Of a stretch of 64,000 nucleotides of DNA, positions 1-10,148 are shown piece by piece. This DNA comes from Thermolongibacillus altinsuensis (GTDB taxonomy: Bacteria > Bacillota > Bacilli > Bacillales > Anoxybacillaceae). A model generated the notes under the pieces. The model had not been told where the DNA came from. It did not search any database and saw only the letters and a program-made list of their open reading frames with translations. The stretch is taken from positions 62,001 to 126,000 of the forward strand of contig NZ_SLUL01000005.1 of assembly GCF_004341205.1 (NCBI RefSeq), in the 5' to 3' direction. How positions within the stretch are numbered: position 1 is the stretch's first letter; each line of letters starts with the position of its first letter. The position numbers and the translations under genes are program-made.

Positions 1-591
1 GAAAACCCTCGTCTTTTAATGTATGTAGCTGTAAAACAACCGAAAATTTCTTATACAGAAACGGGTGCGGTTCCTGTTTCAATGATTTTTAATAGTGTCA
101 TGAAAAATAGTTTACAATATTTAAACATTCAACCAACTTTAGATCAACCAAAGCAGAAGGTACAAGCGAAAAAAGGAATTGTGCTTGAATCATATGTGGG
201 ACAATCAACCGAGCAGGCAGTAAAGGCTTTGAAAGAAAAAGGTTTTTCGGTGACCGTCATTGGCACCGGAAAAGAAATTCGGGCGCAAATGCCAGAAGCA
301 GGGGAAGAATTGGCGATTTCTGATCGTGTTTTGTTGCAAACAGATGGAGAGGCAATCATGCCTGACATGACGGGATGGTCGTTGCGTGATGTGATGAAGC
401 TGGCGGATTTATTGCATTTAAAACCAAGTTTCATGGGTAGCGGCTATGTGTTTTCACAAAATATTCGCCCGGGCACTTCTGTGAAAGAAAATGATTACAT
501 CATTGTTGAATTAGCAGAGCCCGATCAGCTGCAAAAACGGTTGCAAGAAAACAAGCAACCGGAACAAGAAGAGCAAGGACCAATGGATTGA
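1..591 (+). CDS. pbpB: Penicillin-binding protein 2B, C-terminal part (5' truncated by window)
   Basis: The reading frame is open from base 1, so the gene starts upstream of the window. What is visible is the end of a class B transpeptidase followed by two PASTA-like repeats (from about base 175 to 345 and 350 to 520, the second starting with MPDMTGWSLRDV), and a Glu/Gln-rich tail. The catalytic Ser motifs are not in the window. PBP2B is the septal transpeptidase in Bacillus and always precedes spoVD, as here. Identity rests on the PASTA pair plus position; the other high-molecular-weight class B PBPs are less likely in this context. Confidence 0.9.
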   Translation, partial: ENPRLLMYVAVKQPKISYTETGAVPVSMIFNSVMKNSLQYLNIQPTLDQPKQKVQAKKGIVLESYVGQSTEQAVKALKEKGFSVTVIGTGKEIRAQMPEAGEELAISDRVLLQTDGEAIMPDMTGWSLRDVMKLADLLHLKPSFMGSGYVFSQNIRPGTSVKENDYIIVELAEPDQLQKRLQENKQPEQEEQGPMD

Positions 592-662
592 TGATCATGT
601 TCTATAATGAACGGTACAAGCATATAGTGGAACGAGCCTATTTGCGAAGGAGGTTCCACTAT

Positions 663-2585
663 ATGCGCGTTTCGTATGTTACCGTTCGGAAACGATTAAC
701 GTTGGTGCTATTGATTGGCTTTTTTATTTTTGCCATTATTGATGTACGTTTAGGATATGTTCAGTTCGCGTTAGGCGAGATGTTGACGGAACGAGCAAAA
801 GATTTATGGAGCCGCAACATTCCGTTTGAACCGGAACGCGGCGAAATTTTGGATCGAAACGGTGTGCCGCTTGCGACGAATGTAAGCGCTCCGTCTGTCC
901 TTGTCGTGCCAAGACAAATTGAAAATCCAGCAGAAACAGCAGAAAAATTGGCAAACATATTAAATATGCCGGTTGAAAAAGTATACAAACATCTTACAAA
1001 AAAAACATCGATTGAACGCATCCATCCTGAAGGAAGGAAAATTTCTCACGAAAAAGCGAAAGAAATTCGCGCTCTCGGCCTAAAAGGCGTTTATATTGCG
1101 GAAGATTCAAAGCGTTATTATCCATTTGGAAGCTATTTATCTCATGTGCTCGGATTTGCGGGAATTGACAATCAAGGATTAATGGGATTAGAGCTTTATT
1201 ATGATAAAGAATTAAGCGGACAAAAAGGATCTGTCCAGTTTTATTCCGACGCAAAAGGAAAAAGAATGCCAGACATGGCAGATGCTTATACTTCACCAGT
1301 GGATGGATTAAATTTAAAATTAACAATTGATACGCGCGTGCAAACCATTCTTGAGCGAGAATTAGATATTGCTGAGACAACGTATCGTCCAGATGGAATG
1401 ATTGCTATTGCGATGAATCCAAACAATGGTGAGATTTTAGGGATGGCCAGCCGCCCAACGTTCGATCCAGCCGATTTTCAAAACGTCCCTCCAGAAGTTT
1501 TTAATCGCAATCTCCCCATTTGGAGCACGTATGAACCAGGTTCCACTTTTAAAATTATTACGTTAGCAGCAGCGTTAGAAGAGAAAAAAGTCGATTTATT
1601 AAGAGATCATTTTTATGATTCGGGCCATGTCCATGTTGCAGGGGCAACATTGCATTGTTGGAAACGCGGAGGACATGGGAGTCAATCATTTCTTGAAGTT
1701 GTTCAAAATTCTTGCAACCCCGGATTTGTTGAACTTGGTGAGCGGTTAGGAAAAGAGAAGCTTTTTGAATATATAAAAGCCTTCGGGTTTGGTGAAAAAA
1801 CAGGGATCGATTTACAAGGAGAAGGAAAAGGAATTTTGTTTCCGCTCCACCGCGTTGGACCGGTAGAGCAAGCAACGACAGCGTTTGGCCAAGGGGTGGC
1901 GGTAACGCCTATTCAACAAGTGGCAGCTGTAGCGGCTGCGGTTAATGGTGGGTTTTTGTACACCCCATATATTGCAAAAGAATGGCTTGACCCTGTTACC
2001 GGTGAAGTGGTTCGTCGCCAAACTCCGCAAGTGAAACGCCGCGTTATTTCCGAGGAAACGTCCAAACAAATTCGCTATGCGTTAGAAAGCGTGGTTGCTC
2101 AAGGAACAGGAAAAGGAGCATTTGTAGATGGCTATCGCGTTGGTGGGAAAACGGGAACGGCACAAAAAGCAAAGGACGGTCAATACTTAAAAAACAACCA
2201 TATTGTGTCATTTATCGGCTTTGCTCCTGCCGATGCTCCCCAACTAGTCGTATACGTTGCCGTTGATAATCCAAAAGGAACCGTGCAATTTGGAGGAGTC
2301 GTTGCAGCTCCGATTGTTGGAAATATTATGGAAGATAGCTTGCGTGCGTTAGGTGTCAAACCGCGAAAAGAGCAAATGGAAAAAGAAACAACGTGGTTAG
2401 ATCCGCGTCTTGTTAAAATACCAAATTTGATTGGTTTAACAAAAAAAGACTTGCAACAACAGCTTTTTAACTTAAAATTAGATGTTAGTGGCGAAGGTGA
2501 TGTTGTCATTGAGCAGGCGCCAGAGCCAGGAGTAAAGGTGAAAGAAGGGGCTACGATTCGCATTTACTTAGGGACAAAAAGGTAA
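663..2585 (+). CDS. spoVD: Sporulation-specific penicillin-binding protein SpoVD
   Basis: Class B transpeptidase needed for spore cortex synthesis, acting with SpoVE in the membrane around the forespore. The protein has 640 residues: an N-terminal membrane anchor (about residues 12-30), a dimerisation domain, the transpeptidase domain with active-site STFK (Ser294), SCN and KTGT motifs, and one C-terminal PASTA domain starting near VKIPNLIG. I chose ATG 663 because it has AAGGAGGT just upstream and gives the family N-terminus MRVSYVTVRKR; the frame stays open back to a TTG at 588 overlapping the pbpB stop, but that extension has no family match. Probably sporulation-controlled, although I could not fix the promoter. 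Confidence 0.96.
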   Translation: MRVSYVTVRKRLTLVLLIGFFIFAIIDVRLGYVQFALGEMLTERAKDLWSRNIPFEPERGEILDRNGVPLATNVSAPSVLVVPRQIENPAETAEKLANILNMPVEKVYKHLTKKTSIERIHPEGRKISHEKAKEIRALGLKGVYIAEDSKRYYPFGSYLSHVLGFAGIDNQGLMGLELYYDKELSGQKGSVQFYSDAKGKRMPDMADAYTSPVDGLNLKLTIDTRVQTILERELDIAETTYRPDGMIAIAMNPNNGEILGMASRPTFDPADFQNVPPEVFNRNLPIWSTYEPGSTFKIITLAAALEEKKVDLLRDHFYDSGHVHVAGATLHCWKRGGHGSQSFLEVVQNSCNPGFVELGERLGKEKLFEYIKAFGFGEKTGIDLQGEGKGILFPLHRVGPVEQATTAFGQGVAVTPIQQVAAVAAAVNGGFLYTPYIAKEWLDPVTGEVVRRQTPQVKRRVISEETSKQIRYALESVVAQGTGKGAFVDGYRVGGKTGTAQKAKDGQYLKNNHIVSFIGFAPADAPQLVVYVAVDNPKGTVQFGGVVAAPIVGNIMEDSLRALGVKPRKEQMEKETTWLDPRLVKIPNLIGLTKKDLQQQLFNLKLDVSGEGDVVIEQAPEPGVKVKEGATIRIYLGTKR

Positions 2586-2622
2586 GCCTAGAGGAATTTT
2601 CCTCATGGCTTCTTTTTCTGTC
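2586..2622 (+). terminator. Possible weak terminator after spoVD
   Basis: A short hairpin (GCC..GAGG / CCTC..GGC with a 2x2 internal loop) directly follows the spoVD stop and is trailed by a T-rich TTCTTTTTCTG. It would separate sporulation-specific spoVD from murE. The stem is imperfect, so termination may be partial. Confidence 0.45.
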
Positions 2623-2661
2623 ATAAGGTAAACTGAAAGAGCGAGAGAGGAATGATGGGCG

Positions 2662-4125
2662 ATGAAACTACAAACGTTATTATCTTATTTGCATGACTTC
2701 ACCGCATACGTCGGCGAAAATCCTACCATTACATCGATTGAGATGGATTCAAGAGAAGTGAAAAAAGGGTCGCTATTTGTTTGTATTCAAGGTTTTACAG
2801 TGGACGGTCACGATTTTGCGAAGCAAGCGGTTGATCATGGTGCTGTTGCCGTCATCGCTGAAAAACCGCTTGATTTACCTGTTCCGGTCATTCAAGTGAA
2901 GGATAGTAGACGAGCGATGGCCGTTTTGGCAGATGCATTTTATGGCCAGCCGACTCATCGCCTTCATTTGATTGGAGTAACTGGAACGAATGGAAAAACG
3001 ACGACCACTCATATCATCGAGCGAATTTTCCGCAACGCTCATAAAAAAACGGGGTTAATTGGCACAATTAACATTAAAATTGGCGATGAAACGTATGATG
3101 TAAAGAATACAACACCTGAGTCGCTTATTTTACAAAAAACGTTTAAAAAAATGGTTGATGAGCAAGTGGATGTGGCAGTGATGGAAGTTTCTTCCCATGC
3201 GCTTCATATGGGAAGAGTGCATGGCTGCGATTTTGATGTCGCCGTTTTTACAAATTTAACGCAAGATCATTTAGACTATCATCAAACGATGGATCATTAC
3301 CGTTGGTCCAAAGGTTTATTGTTTGCTCAATTAGGCAATCGTTTTAATCATGAACGTCCAAAATTTGCGGTGCTCAATGAGGATGATCCTGCTTCAAGCG
3401 AGTATAAAAAAAGCACAGCTGCCACGATCATTACATACGGAATTGACCAAAAGAGCGACATCATGGCAAAAAACATTCAAATGACAACAAGCGGAACAAC
3501 ATTTGATTTAGTCACTCCAATCGATACGGTGCGCGTTCGTACGAAATTGATCGGAAAGTTCAGCGTTTATAATATTTTAGCCGCTGTAGCTGCATGTCTC
3601 GTATCACGTATTCCATTGACGACGATCGTTGAAACGATTGAGCAAATCGAAGGCGTGCCTGGCCGATTTGAAGTAGTGGATGAAGGACAAAATTTTACAG
3701 TGATCGTTGACTATGCTCATACGCCGGATAGTCTGGAAAATGTTTTAAAGACGATTCGTCAATTTGCCGAGAGAAGAGTGTTTGTCGTTGTCGGATGCGG
3801 AGGAGACCGCGATCGAACAAAACGACCGCTCATGGGGCAAATTGCTGCGCAATATGGGGATGTCCCGATTTTTACTTCCGACAATCCTCGCTCTGAAGAT
3901 CCATTGGCAATTTTGAAAGAGATGGAAGCAGGAGTAAGCGGAAAAAATGTTCTTTCGATTGTCGATCGAAAAGAGGCCATTACGTATGCGATTGACCATG
4001 CGCAAGAAGGCGATGTCGTTTTAATTGCTGGAAAAGGGCATGAAACGTATCAAATTATTGGTGATCAAGTGCTTCATTTTGATGATCGTCTCGTTGCGCG
4101 CGAAGCTATTCGACGAAGAAAATAG
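2662..4125 (+). CDS. murE: UDP-MurNAc-tripeptide synthetase MurE (meso-DAP adding)
   Basis: Cytoplasmic Mur ligase that adds the third peptide-stem residue to UDP-MurNAc-L-Ala-D-Glu. The protein has 487 residues, with the N-terminal substrate domain, the ATP-binding P-loop GTNGKTTT near residue 110, the MEVSSHAL motif, and a C-terminal domain carrying DNPR at residues 407-410. DNPR is the signature of enzymes using meso-diaminopimelate rather than lysine, which fits a Bacillus-type wall. Start ATG 2662 follows a GAGAGGAATG stretch. First ligase of the murE-mraY-murD run. Confidence 0.96.
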   Translation: MKLQTLLSYLHDFTAYVGENPTITSIEMDSREVKKGSLFVCIQGFTVDGHDFAKQAVDHGAVAVIAEKPLDLPVPVIQVKDSRRAMAVLADAFYGQPTHRLHLIGVTGTNGKTTTTHIIERIFRNAHKKTGLIGTINIKIGDETYDVKNTTPESLILQKTFKKMVDEQVDVAVMEVSSHALHMGRVHGCDFDVAVFTNLTQDHLDYHQTMDHYRWSKGLLFAQLGNRFNHERPKFAVLNEDDPASSEYKKSTAATIITYGIDQKSDIMAKNIQMTTSGTTFDLVTPIDTVRVRTKLIGKFSVYNILAAVAACLVSRIPLTTIVETIEQIEGVPGRFEVVDEGQNFTVIVDYAHTPDSLENVLKTIRQFAERRVFVVVGCGGDRDRTKRPLMGQIAAQYGDVPIFTSDNPRSEDPLAILKEMEAGVSGKNVLSIVDRKEAITYAIDHAQEGDVVLIAGKGHETYQIIGDQVLHFDDRLVAREAIRRRK

Positions 4126-4170
4126 ATGGATGCAAAGGATGGAGAAAGATATGGGAAGGTGGGAACGATC

Positions 4171-5145
4171 ATGAATGAGCAAGTGATTGTTTTCACGATA
4201 GGGCTTGCCTTTTTGATTACGGTTTTATTGTCACCGCTATTCATTCCGTTTTTAAGAAGATTAAAATTCGGGCAAAGCATTCGTGAAGAAGGACCAAAGT
4301 CACATCAAAAAAAATCTGGAACGCCGACAATGGGCGGCATTATGATTTTGTTGTCGATCATCATCACAACGGTTGTTATAACCAATATGTTTTTCCAATT
4401 GACGGTACAAACCTATTTATTGTTATTTGTAACAATTGGTTACGGTTTGCTTGGGTTTTTAGATGATTTTATTAAAGTGGTGATGAAGCGAAACCTTGGA
4501 TTAACAAGCAAACAAAAACTGGTTGGGCAACTGGTGATTGCATTTGTTTTTTATTTTTCCTTTCAGAAAAATGGATTTTCAACAGAAGTTTACATTCCAG
4601 GTACCGACTATTCCATTGATCTTGGAATGGCTTACGTGCTGCTCATCATTTTCATGCTTGTCGGCGGCTCGAATGCTGTCAACTTGACCGATGGATTAGA
4701 TGGACTGTTAGCGGGCACAGCGGCTATTGCTTTTGGCGCATATGCAGTGCTCTCTTGGAATCAAGGGCAATATGATGTCGCTATTTTTAGCGTTGCAGTT
4801 GTTGGTGCAGTGCTGGGCTTTCTCGTCTTCAACGCCCATCCAGCAAAGGTGTTTATGGGAGATACGGGCTCTCTAGCGCTAGGAGGAGCGATCGCGACGG
4901 TTGCTATTTTGACAAAATTAGAAATTCTTCTTGCGATCATTGGCGGAGTATTCGTTATTGAAACGTTATCGGTTATTATTCAAGTCATTTCTTTTAAAAC
5001 GACAGGAAAACGCGTCTTCCGCATGAGTCCGTTACATCACCATTATGAGTTGATCGGTTGGTCGGAATGGCGCGTCGTTGTGACCTTTTGGGCTGTTGGT
5101 TTATTGTTTGCGATTCTCGGAATTTATATTGAGGTGTGGATTTGA
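4171..5145 (+). CDS. mraY: Phospho-MurNAc-pentapeptide translocase MraY
   Basis: Integral membrane enzyme that transfers phospho-MurNAc-pentapeptide to undecaprenyl phosphate, making lipid I. The protein has 324 residues, the same length as the B. subtilis enzyme, with about ten hydrophobic segments, the conserved [28 protein letters not shown] and [12 protein letters not shown] motifs and the PLHHHYE loop. The frame is open upstream to 4126, but ATG 4171 gives the family N-terminus and has GGAAGGTGGG in front of it. The stop overlaps the murD start. Confidence 0.96.
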   Translation: MNEQVIVFTIGLAFLITVLLSPLFIPFLRRLKFGQSIREEGPKSHQKKSGTPTMGGIMILLSIIITTVVITNMFFQLTVQTYLLLFVTIGYGLLGFLDDFIKVVMKRNLGLTSKQKLVGQLVIAFVFYFSFQKNGFSTEVYIPGTDYSIDLGMAYVLLIIFMLVGGSNAVNLTDGLDGLLAGTAAIAFGAYAVLSWNQGQYDVAIFSVAVVGAVLGFLVFNAHPAKVFMGDTGSLALGGAIATVAILTKLEILLAIIGGVFVIETLSVIIQVISFKTTGKRVFRMSPLHHHYELIGWSEWRVVVTFWAVGLLFAILGIYIEVWI

Positions 5146-6488
5146 TGATGTATAAGCAGAAAAATGTACTCGTTCTTGGTTTAGCGAAAAGCGGCTTTGC
5201 CGCAGCCAAATTATTGCATGAATTAGGGGCGAATGTAACAGTCAACGATCAAAAGCCTCTCAGTGAGAATGAAGAAGCTCGAGTGTTAGAAGCGCTCGGC
5301 ATTCGTCTTGTTTGTGGTTCCCATCCATTGGAATTGCTTGATGAGCCATTTGATATAATGGTCAAAAACCCTGGGATTCCTTATTCAAATCCAATGGTAC
5401 AGAAAGCATTACAAAAACAAATTCCAATTATTACAGAAGTGGAAATCGCTTATCATTTGTCGAAAGCGCCGATTATCGGCATTACAGGTTCGAACGGAAA
5501 AACAACGACAACGACGTTAATTTATGAAATGTTGCAAGCGGCTAAACGTCGTCCTTTAATTGCTGGCAATATCGGTACAGTTGCTTGTGAAGTAGCTAAA
5601 AATACACGAGACGACCAAGTGATGGTCATGGAACTTTCTTCGTTCCAATTAATGGGTACGATCGAATTTCGTCCGCATATTGCTGTTTTGTTAAACATTT
5701 TTGATGCTCATTTAGATTATCATGGCACAAAAGAAGCGTATGCGGCAGCGAAAGGGAATATTTTTAAAAACCAGACCGAAAGCGATTATGCGATTGTAAA
5801 TGCCGATGATGAGCTTGTTATGAAGCTTGCAGAGGATGGGCATGCAACGAAAGTGTTCTTTTCAACAACCAAGCAGCTGAACAAAGGCGCTTATATCAAA
5901 GATGAAGCCATTTATTTTAACAATGAAAAAGTGATTGACATCTCCCAAATTGCTTTACGCGGCAAGCATAATTTAGAAAATATTTTGGCAGCTATTTCAG
6001 CTGCGAAACTAGCAGGTGCAGACAATGATGCGATTCAACATGTATTAACGACTTTTACAGGTGTAGCGCATCGTTTACAGTTTGTCGCTGATATCAATGG
6101 ACGCAAATTTTATAACGATTCAAAGGCAACAAACATTTTGGCCACTCAAAAAGCGCTGTCCGCGTTTGAAAACGAACGCGTTATTTTGCTTGCTGGAGGA
6201 TTAGATCGCGGGAATGAATTTGATGAACTTATTCCGTATTTAAAGCATGTAAAAGCGATGATTACATTTGGTCAGACAGCTTCAAAATTAGAGAGAGTGG
6301 CAAGAGAAGCGGGAATAGAAACAATCAAACGTGTCGATAATGTGGAACAAGCCGCGTTTGTTGCTTATGAACTTTCTGAACGCGGGGATATCATTCTTTT
6401 ATCTCCTGCCTGCGCAAGTTGGGATCAGTATAAAACATTTGAGCAGCGAGGGGACATGTTTGTGAATGCGGTGCATAAGTTAAAGTAG
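5145..6488 (+). CDS. murD: UDP-MurNAc-L-alanine:D-glutamate ligase MurD
   Basis: Cytoplasmic ligase that adds D-Glu to UDP-MurNAc-L-Ala. The protein has 447 residues from ATG 5145, with an N-terminal Rossmann-like domain ([14 protein letters not shown]), the ATP loop [12 protein letters not shown], and the C-terminal NDSKATN segment. The start ATGA overlaps the mraY TGA stop; GAGGTG at 5131-5136 is the likely ribosome site. ATG 5148 and GTG 5136 are in frame and cannot be excluded. Overlap implies translational coupling with mraY. Confidence 0.95.
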   Translation: MMYKQKNVLVLGLAKSGFAAAKLLHELGANVTVNDQKPLSENEEARVLEALGIRLVCGSHPLELLDEPFDIMVKNPGIPYSNPMVQKALQKQIPIITEVEIAYHLSKAPIIGITGSNGKTTTTTLIYEMLQAAKRRPLIAGNIGTVACEVAKNTRDDQVMVMELSSFQLMGTIEFRPHIAVLLNIFDAHLDYHGTKEAYAAAKGNIFKNQTESDYAIVNADDELVMKLAEDGHATKVFFSTTKQLNKGAYIKDEAIYFNNEKVIDISQIALRGKHNLENILAAISAAKLAGADNDAIQHVLTTFTGVAHRLQFVADINGRKFYNDSKATNILATQKALSAFENERVILLAGGLDRGNEFDELIPYLKHVKAMITFGQTASKLERVAREAGIETIKRVDNVEQAAFVAYELSERGDIILLSPACASWDQYKTFEQRGDMFVNAVHKLK

Positions 6489-6521
6489 AGTGAATTTTAA
6501 AAGAGATCGAGGTGTTCCGCA

Positions 6522-7622
6522 TTGCATGGAAAAAGGTCTGCACCTGATTTTTTGTTGATCATTATTACTTTTTCACTTTTGGCGATTGGGCTTGTCATGG
6601 TGTATAGCGCTAGCGCTGTTTGGGCGGACTATAAGTTTCACGATTCATTTTTCTTCGCTAAACGGCAATTGTTGTTTGCTGCCGTTGGCATTATTGCGAT
6701 GTTTTTTTTCATGAATATCGATTATTGGACGTGGAGAACGTGGGCAAAAGTTCTTTTAATCATCTGTTTCATATTGCTTGTCCTTGTGTTAATTCCGGGC
6801 GTTGGCGTTGTACGCAACGGTTCGCGAAGCTGGATTGGCATCGGAGCGTTCTCCATTCAGCCTTCGGAATTTATGAAAATGGCAATGATTTCTTTTTTGG
6901 CTAAATTTTTATCGGAAAATCAAAAAAAAATCCCATCGTTTAAGAAAGGGCTTCTTCCGTCATTAACGCTCGTTTTCGTTGCCTTTGCGATGATTATGTT
7001 ACAGCCCGATCTAGGAACAGGGACAGTGATGGTTGGAACGTGTATCGTTATGATTTTTGTAGCGGGAGCGCGCATCAGCCATTTTGTTGGGCTTGCTTTT
7101 GTTGGCATTGCTGGATTTGTCGGACTTGTTCTTTCGGCTCCTTATCGCATAAAGCGGATTACGTCATTTTTAAACCCTTGGGAAGATCCGCTAGGAAGCG
7201 GGTTTCAAATGATCCAATCGCTTTATGCCATCGGTCCAGGGGGATTGTTTGGACTCGGTTTAGGGCAAAGCCGTCAAAAGTTTTTTTACTTACCTGAGCC
7301 GCAAACCGATTTTATTTTTGCTATTTTAGCTGAGGAGCTTGGTTTTATCGGCGGTTCGCTCGTTTTGCTCTTATTTAGCCTTCTCCTTTGGCGAGGTGTT
7401 CGCATCGCCTTGGGGGCACCAGACTTATATGGAAGTTTTTTAGCCGTTGGCATCATTGCCATGATTGCGATTCAAGTCATGATTAATATAGGGGTTGTGA
7501 CAGGATTAATGCCTGTGACGGGGATTACTCTTCCGTTTTTAAGTTATGGCGGTTCCTCACTTACGCTGATGTTAATGGCGATCGGCGTCTTGTTGAATAT
7601 TAGTCGCTATGCACGATATTAA
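6522..7622 (+). CDS. spoVE: Stage V sporulation protein E (SEDS glycosyltransferase)
   Basis: SEDS-family polytopic membrane protein that polymerises glycan strands for the spore cortex with SpoVD. The protein has 366 residues and about ten membrane segments; family motifs include VMVYSASAVWA near the N-terminus, GSRSWIGIGAFSIQPSEF, QPDLGT, and the C-terminal PFLSYGGSS. It starts at TTG 6522 behind GAGGTG; the length then equals B. subtilis SpoVE. Position between murD and murG is the B. subtilis SpoVE position; FtsW, the vegetative paralog, lies elsewhere in such genomes. Confidence 0.95.
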   Translation: MHGKRSAPDFLLIIITFSLLAIGLVMVYSASAVWADYKFHDSFFFAKRQLLFAAVGIIAMFFFMNIDYWTWRTWAKVLLIICFILLVLVLIPGVGVVRNGSRSWIGIGAFSIQPSEFMKMAMISFLAKFLSENQKKIPSFKKGLLPSLTLVFVAFAMIMLQPDLGTGTVMVGTCIVMIFVAGARISHFVGLAFVGIAGFVGLVLSAPYRIKRITSFLNPWEDPLGSGFQMIQSLYAIGPGGLFGLGLGQSRQKFFYLPEPQTDFIFAILAEELGFIGGSLVLLLFSLLLWRGVRIALGAPDLYGSFLAVGIIAMIAIQVMINIGVVTGLMPVTGITLPFLSYGGSSLTLMLMAIGVLLNISRYARY

Positions 7623-7676
7623 AAGAGGCTGACTTAAAATAGTCGTTCGATCACGACTTTTTAAGTCAGCTTCTTA
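7622..7676 (+). terminator. Long hairpin between spoVE and murG
   Basis: A roughly 54-nt near-palindrome: outer arms GAGGCTGACTTAAAA and TTTTTAAGTCAGCTTC enclose an inner stem AGTCGT/ACGACT. It sits right after the spoVE stop and about 28 nt before murG. There is no clean U tract directly after the stem, so it may act as a terminator, a processing site or a stabilising hairpin. Confidence 0.5.
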
Positions 7677-7703
7677 TGTTACTTTTTCATAGGGGGGAAT
7701 GTG

Positions 7704-8795
7704 ATGAAGATCGTTGTGAGCGGCGGGGGCACAGGTGGGCATATTTATCCAGCTCTCGCTTTTATAAACGAAGTAAAAAAGCGACAAAACGACGTTGACT
7801 TTTTATATATCGGCACAGAAAGAGGACTAGAGAGCAACATTGTTCGTCAAGCAGGAATCCCATTTCGAGCGATTGAAATTAGCGGCTTTAAACGGAAAAT
7901 TTCGTTTGAAAATGTAAAAACGATCATCCGTTTCTTAAAAGGTGTACAGGAATGTAAACAAATTTTAAAAGCGTATCAACCAGATATTGTGCTTGGCACA
8001 GGCGGGTATGTATGTGGTCCTGTTGTATTTGCAGCTTCGCAATTAGGAATTCCAACCGTCATTCATGAACAAAACAGCATCCCTGGCTTAACGAATAAAT
8101 TTTTAAGCCGTTATGTGCAAAAAATAGCCGTTTGTTTTGAAGAAGCAAAGGCATATTTCCCAGCTGAAAAAGTTGTTTTGACTGGGAATCCGCGCGCATC
8201 CGAAGTGATTGGGAAAGATGGAACGAAAGCGAAAAAAGAGCTTGGCTTAAACGAACAGAAAAAAACAGTCTTAATTGTCGGAGGGAGCCGTGGGGCTCGT
8301 CCGATCAATGATGCATTTTTAGAGGTGTTAAAAGAAGCAGGAACAAAGCCGTATCAATTTTTATACGTTACAGGTGAAGTTCATTATGATAAAGTAATAA
8401 GGGCGGTCAACGATGTAGGCAATCCATCGAATGTTGTGATTAAGCCATTTATTCACAACATGCCGGAAGTGCTTGCCGGAATCGATTTAATCGTCGCTCG
8501 AGCGGGGGCAACGACATTAGCGGAAATTACAGCGCTTGGCATCCCAAGTATTTTAATCCCAAGTCCTTATGTCACAAATAATCATCAGGAAAAAAATGCT
8601 CGTGCTTTAAGCGCGAAAGGGGCGGCGATCGTTCGGTTGGAAAGCGAGCTGAGCGGCAAACGATTGCTTTATGATATTGATGAGATTTTGTTAAATGAGC
8701 AAACGTTAACGAAGATGAAAGAAGCGTCATTAAAACTAGGAATCCCAGATGCAGCAGAACGGTTGTACCATGTTATGATGGGACTTATTTCGTAG
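7704..8795 (+). CDS. murG: UDP-GlcNAc:lipid I GlcNAc transferase MurG
   Basis: Peripheral membrane GT-B glycosyltransferase that converts lipid I to lipid II. The protein has 363 residues: N-terminal [13 protein letters not shown], the [11 protein letters not shown] loop, HEQNS, and in the C-terminal half [21 protein letters not shown] and the NHQEKNA segment. ATG 7704 follows AGGGGGGAATGTG; GTG 7701 directly upstream is in frame. A dispersed structured repeat starts about 20 bp after the stop. Confidence 0.96.
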   Translation: MKIVVSGGGTGGHIYPALAFINEVKKRQNDVDFLYIGTERGLESNIVRQAGIPFRAIEISGFKRKISFENVKTIIRFLKGVQECKQILKAYQPDIVLGTGGYVCGPVVFAASQLGIPTVIHEQNSIPGLTNKFLSRYVQKIAVCFEEAKAYFPAEKVVLTGNPRASEVIGKDGTKAKKELGLNEQKKTVLIVGGSRGARPINDAFLEVLKEAGTKPYQFLYVTGEVHYDKVIRAVNDVGNPSNVVIKPFIHNMPEVLAGIDLIVARAGATTLAEITALGIPSILIPSPYVTNNHQEKNARALSAKGAAIVRLESELSGKRLLYDIDEILLNEQTLTKMKEASLKLGIPDAAERLYHVMMGLIS

Positions 8796-8814
8796 ATTTG
8801 TAGGCGTTGCATGC

Positions 8815-9050
8815 ATACGATATGATGAACATCTTAATTTTCCGACATGAACAAGCTTTTCTGTCACTTCCCCGAACGAAAACGCCATCAGACAAATAAA
8901 TTTGTCTGCCATGCGTTTTACGTTCGGGATCGGCATGCTAGAAGCATGCCGGGCAGCACGAAAAATCTTGCCGCCTATGGCATATATACAATGAGTAAAA
9001 ATCTTGATACCTAATATACGATCAGAGATATCGGAAAGGAAAACTTAACG
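8815..9050 (+). repeat. Dispersed structured intergenic repeat, copy 1 (murG-murB)
   Basis: First of three copies in the window. The left end carries TTTTCCGACAT (about 8838-8848), the right end a degenerate inverted counterpart ATATCGGAAA (9028-9037). Inside lies hairpin H1 at 8872-8927 (CCGAACGAAAACGC pairing with GCGTTTTACGTTCGG, one bulged A) topped by CAGACAAAT/ATTTGTCTG (8889-8908). H2 follows at 8932-8950 (GGCATGCT-AGA-AGCATGCC). The third hairpin and the whole right side are mutated relative to copies 2 and 3, so this is the oldest-looking copy. No protein is encoded. Confidence 0.85.
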
Positions 9051-9087
9051 ATCATTGATTTAATCGAACAGAATGAGGAGGTATTTC

Positions 9088-9996
9088 ATGAAAGCGTTGC
9101 GTGATGAATTGTTGCTTGCTGATGTTGGAAAAGTGAAAGAAAATGAACCGTTAGCACATCATACAACGATTAAAATTGGCGGTCCTGCTGATTTGTTCGT
9201 CGAACCGAAAGATGTTGCAAGTTTAAAAAAGACGATGGAAATTGTAAAGAAACATGGTGCTCCATGGCGCGTCATCGGACGCGGTTCAAACTTGCTTGTT
9301 TCTGATCGCGGGATCGAGGGGGTTGTCATTAAGCTCGGAGAAGGATTAGCGGATTTAGTTGTCAATGGAACAGAAGTGACAGTTGGAGGAGGATATTCTT
9401 TAATTAAACTGGCAACAGTGATTAGTAAACAAGGACTGTCTGGGCTTGAATTTGCCGGAGGGATTCCGGGCACGGTCGGCGGTGCTGTTTATATGAACGC
9501 AGGGGCTCATGGCTCTGATATGTCTCGCATTGTAAAAAAAGCACAAATTTTATTCGAAGACGGAACGATCGAATGGTTGACCAATGAGCAGATGGAATTT
9601 TCGTACCGTACGTCCGTATTGCAAAAAAAGCGAAAAGGAATTTGTATTGCCGCTGTGTTGCATTTAAAACAAGGAGATCGGGAAGCAATCGTCGCTGCTA
9701 TGCAAAAAAATAAAGATTATCGCCGCGAAACACAGCCTTGGAATTATCCGTGTGCGGGGAGCATTTTCCGTAATCCTTTACCTCATTACGCTGGAAAGTT
9801 GATTGAAACAGCAGGATTAAAAGGATATACCATCGGAGGAGCAAAAATCTCAGAGCAACACGCCAATTTTATTGTCAATGCAGGAGGCGCTACTGCACAA
9901 GATGTTTTAGATTTGATTGATCACGTCAAAAAAACCATTTACGATTTATATGGAATTGAAATGGAAACAGAAGTAGAAATCGTCGGTCGAAAGTAA
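9088..9996 (+). CDS. murB: UDP-N-acetylenolpyruvoylglucosamine reductase MurB
   Basis: Cytoplasmic FAD enzyme that reduces UDP-GlcNAc-enolpyruvate to UDP-MurNAc with NADPH. The protein has 302 residues; the FAD-binding segments [26 protein letters not shown] and [18 protein letters not shown] are clear, as are YRTS and the catalytic-Ser region [12 protein letters not shown] 9088 is preceded by GAGGAGGT; the frame continues to ATG 9073 but that would place the ribosome site inside the gene. Separated from murG by the repeat, so it may need its own promoter. Confidence 0.96.
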   Translation: MKALRDELLLADVGKVKENEPLAHHTTIKIGGPADLFVEPKDVASLKKTMEIVKKHGAPWRVIGRGSNLLVSDRGIEGVVIKLGEGLADLVVNGTEVTVGGGYSLIKLATVISKQGLSGLEFAGGIPGTVGGAVYMNAGAHGSDMSRIVKKAQILFEDGTIEWLTNEQMEFSYRTSVLQKKRKGICIAAVLHLKQGDREAIVAAMQKNKDYRRETQPWNYPCAGSIFRNPLPHYAGKLIETAGLKGYTIGGAKISEQHANFIVNAGGATAQDVLDLIDHVKKTIYDLYGIEMETEVEIVGRK

Positions 9997-10029
9997 TTCA
10001 TTTGCCCCATCCTATTTTTTTCTATTTCG

Positions 10030-10038
10030 TGCTATAAT
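10030..10038 (+). promoter_or_regulatory. Extended -10 promoter upstream of divIB
   Basis: TGCTATAAT is a full TATAAT with the TGn extension. No good -35 box is found at 16-18 bp, which is common for extended -10 promoters. The transcript would begin about 105 nt before divIB and contain the hairpin at 10079-10104. Confidence 0.6.
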
Positions 10039-10078
10039 GCTATATAGGGATGCTTTTATGTAGCGTCCGTGTTTTTGA

Positions 10079-10120
10079 CTAACGGCCTGTTTATGTGCCG
10101 TTAGTTTTATTGTTATTTTG
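10079..10120 (+). terminator. Terminator-like hairpin in the divIB leader
   Basis: CTAACGGC and GCCGTTAG form a perfect 8-bp stem (10079-10104) followed by TTTTATTGTTATTTT. It lies downstream of the extended -10 promoter and upstream of the divIB start, so it can terminate murB transcripts or attenuate transcripts from the local promoter. Confidence 0.65.
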
Positions 10121-10148
10121 ATTGTTCCCTCGACTGGGGTGAGAATAC

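Noticed and set aside
588-662. N-terminal extension of spoVD from TTG 588
   Set aside because: The extension has no family counterpart and the strong AAGGAGGT site directly precedes ATG 663.
7622-7676. Long palindrome after spoVE considered as an insertion-sequence remnant
   Set aside because: Only one copy is seen, with no transposase fragment or target duplication; a terminator-like hairpin is the simpler reading.
8736-8936. 66-codon open frame on the - strand within repeat copy 1, with a close counterpart at 21570-21779 in copy 3
   Set aside because: The similarity is explained by the DNA repeat itself. The frame follows hairpin arms, has no ribosome site, and is not kept in copy 2, where the apical hairpin is missing.
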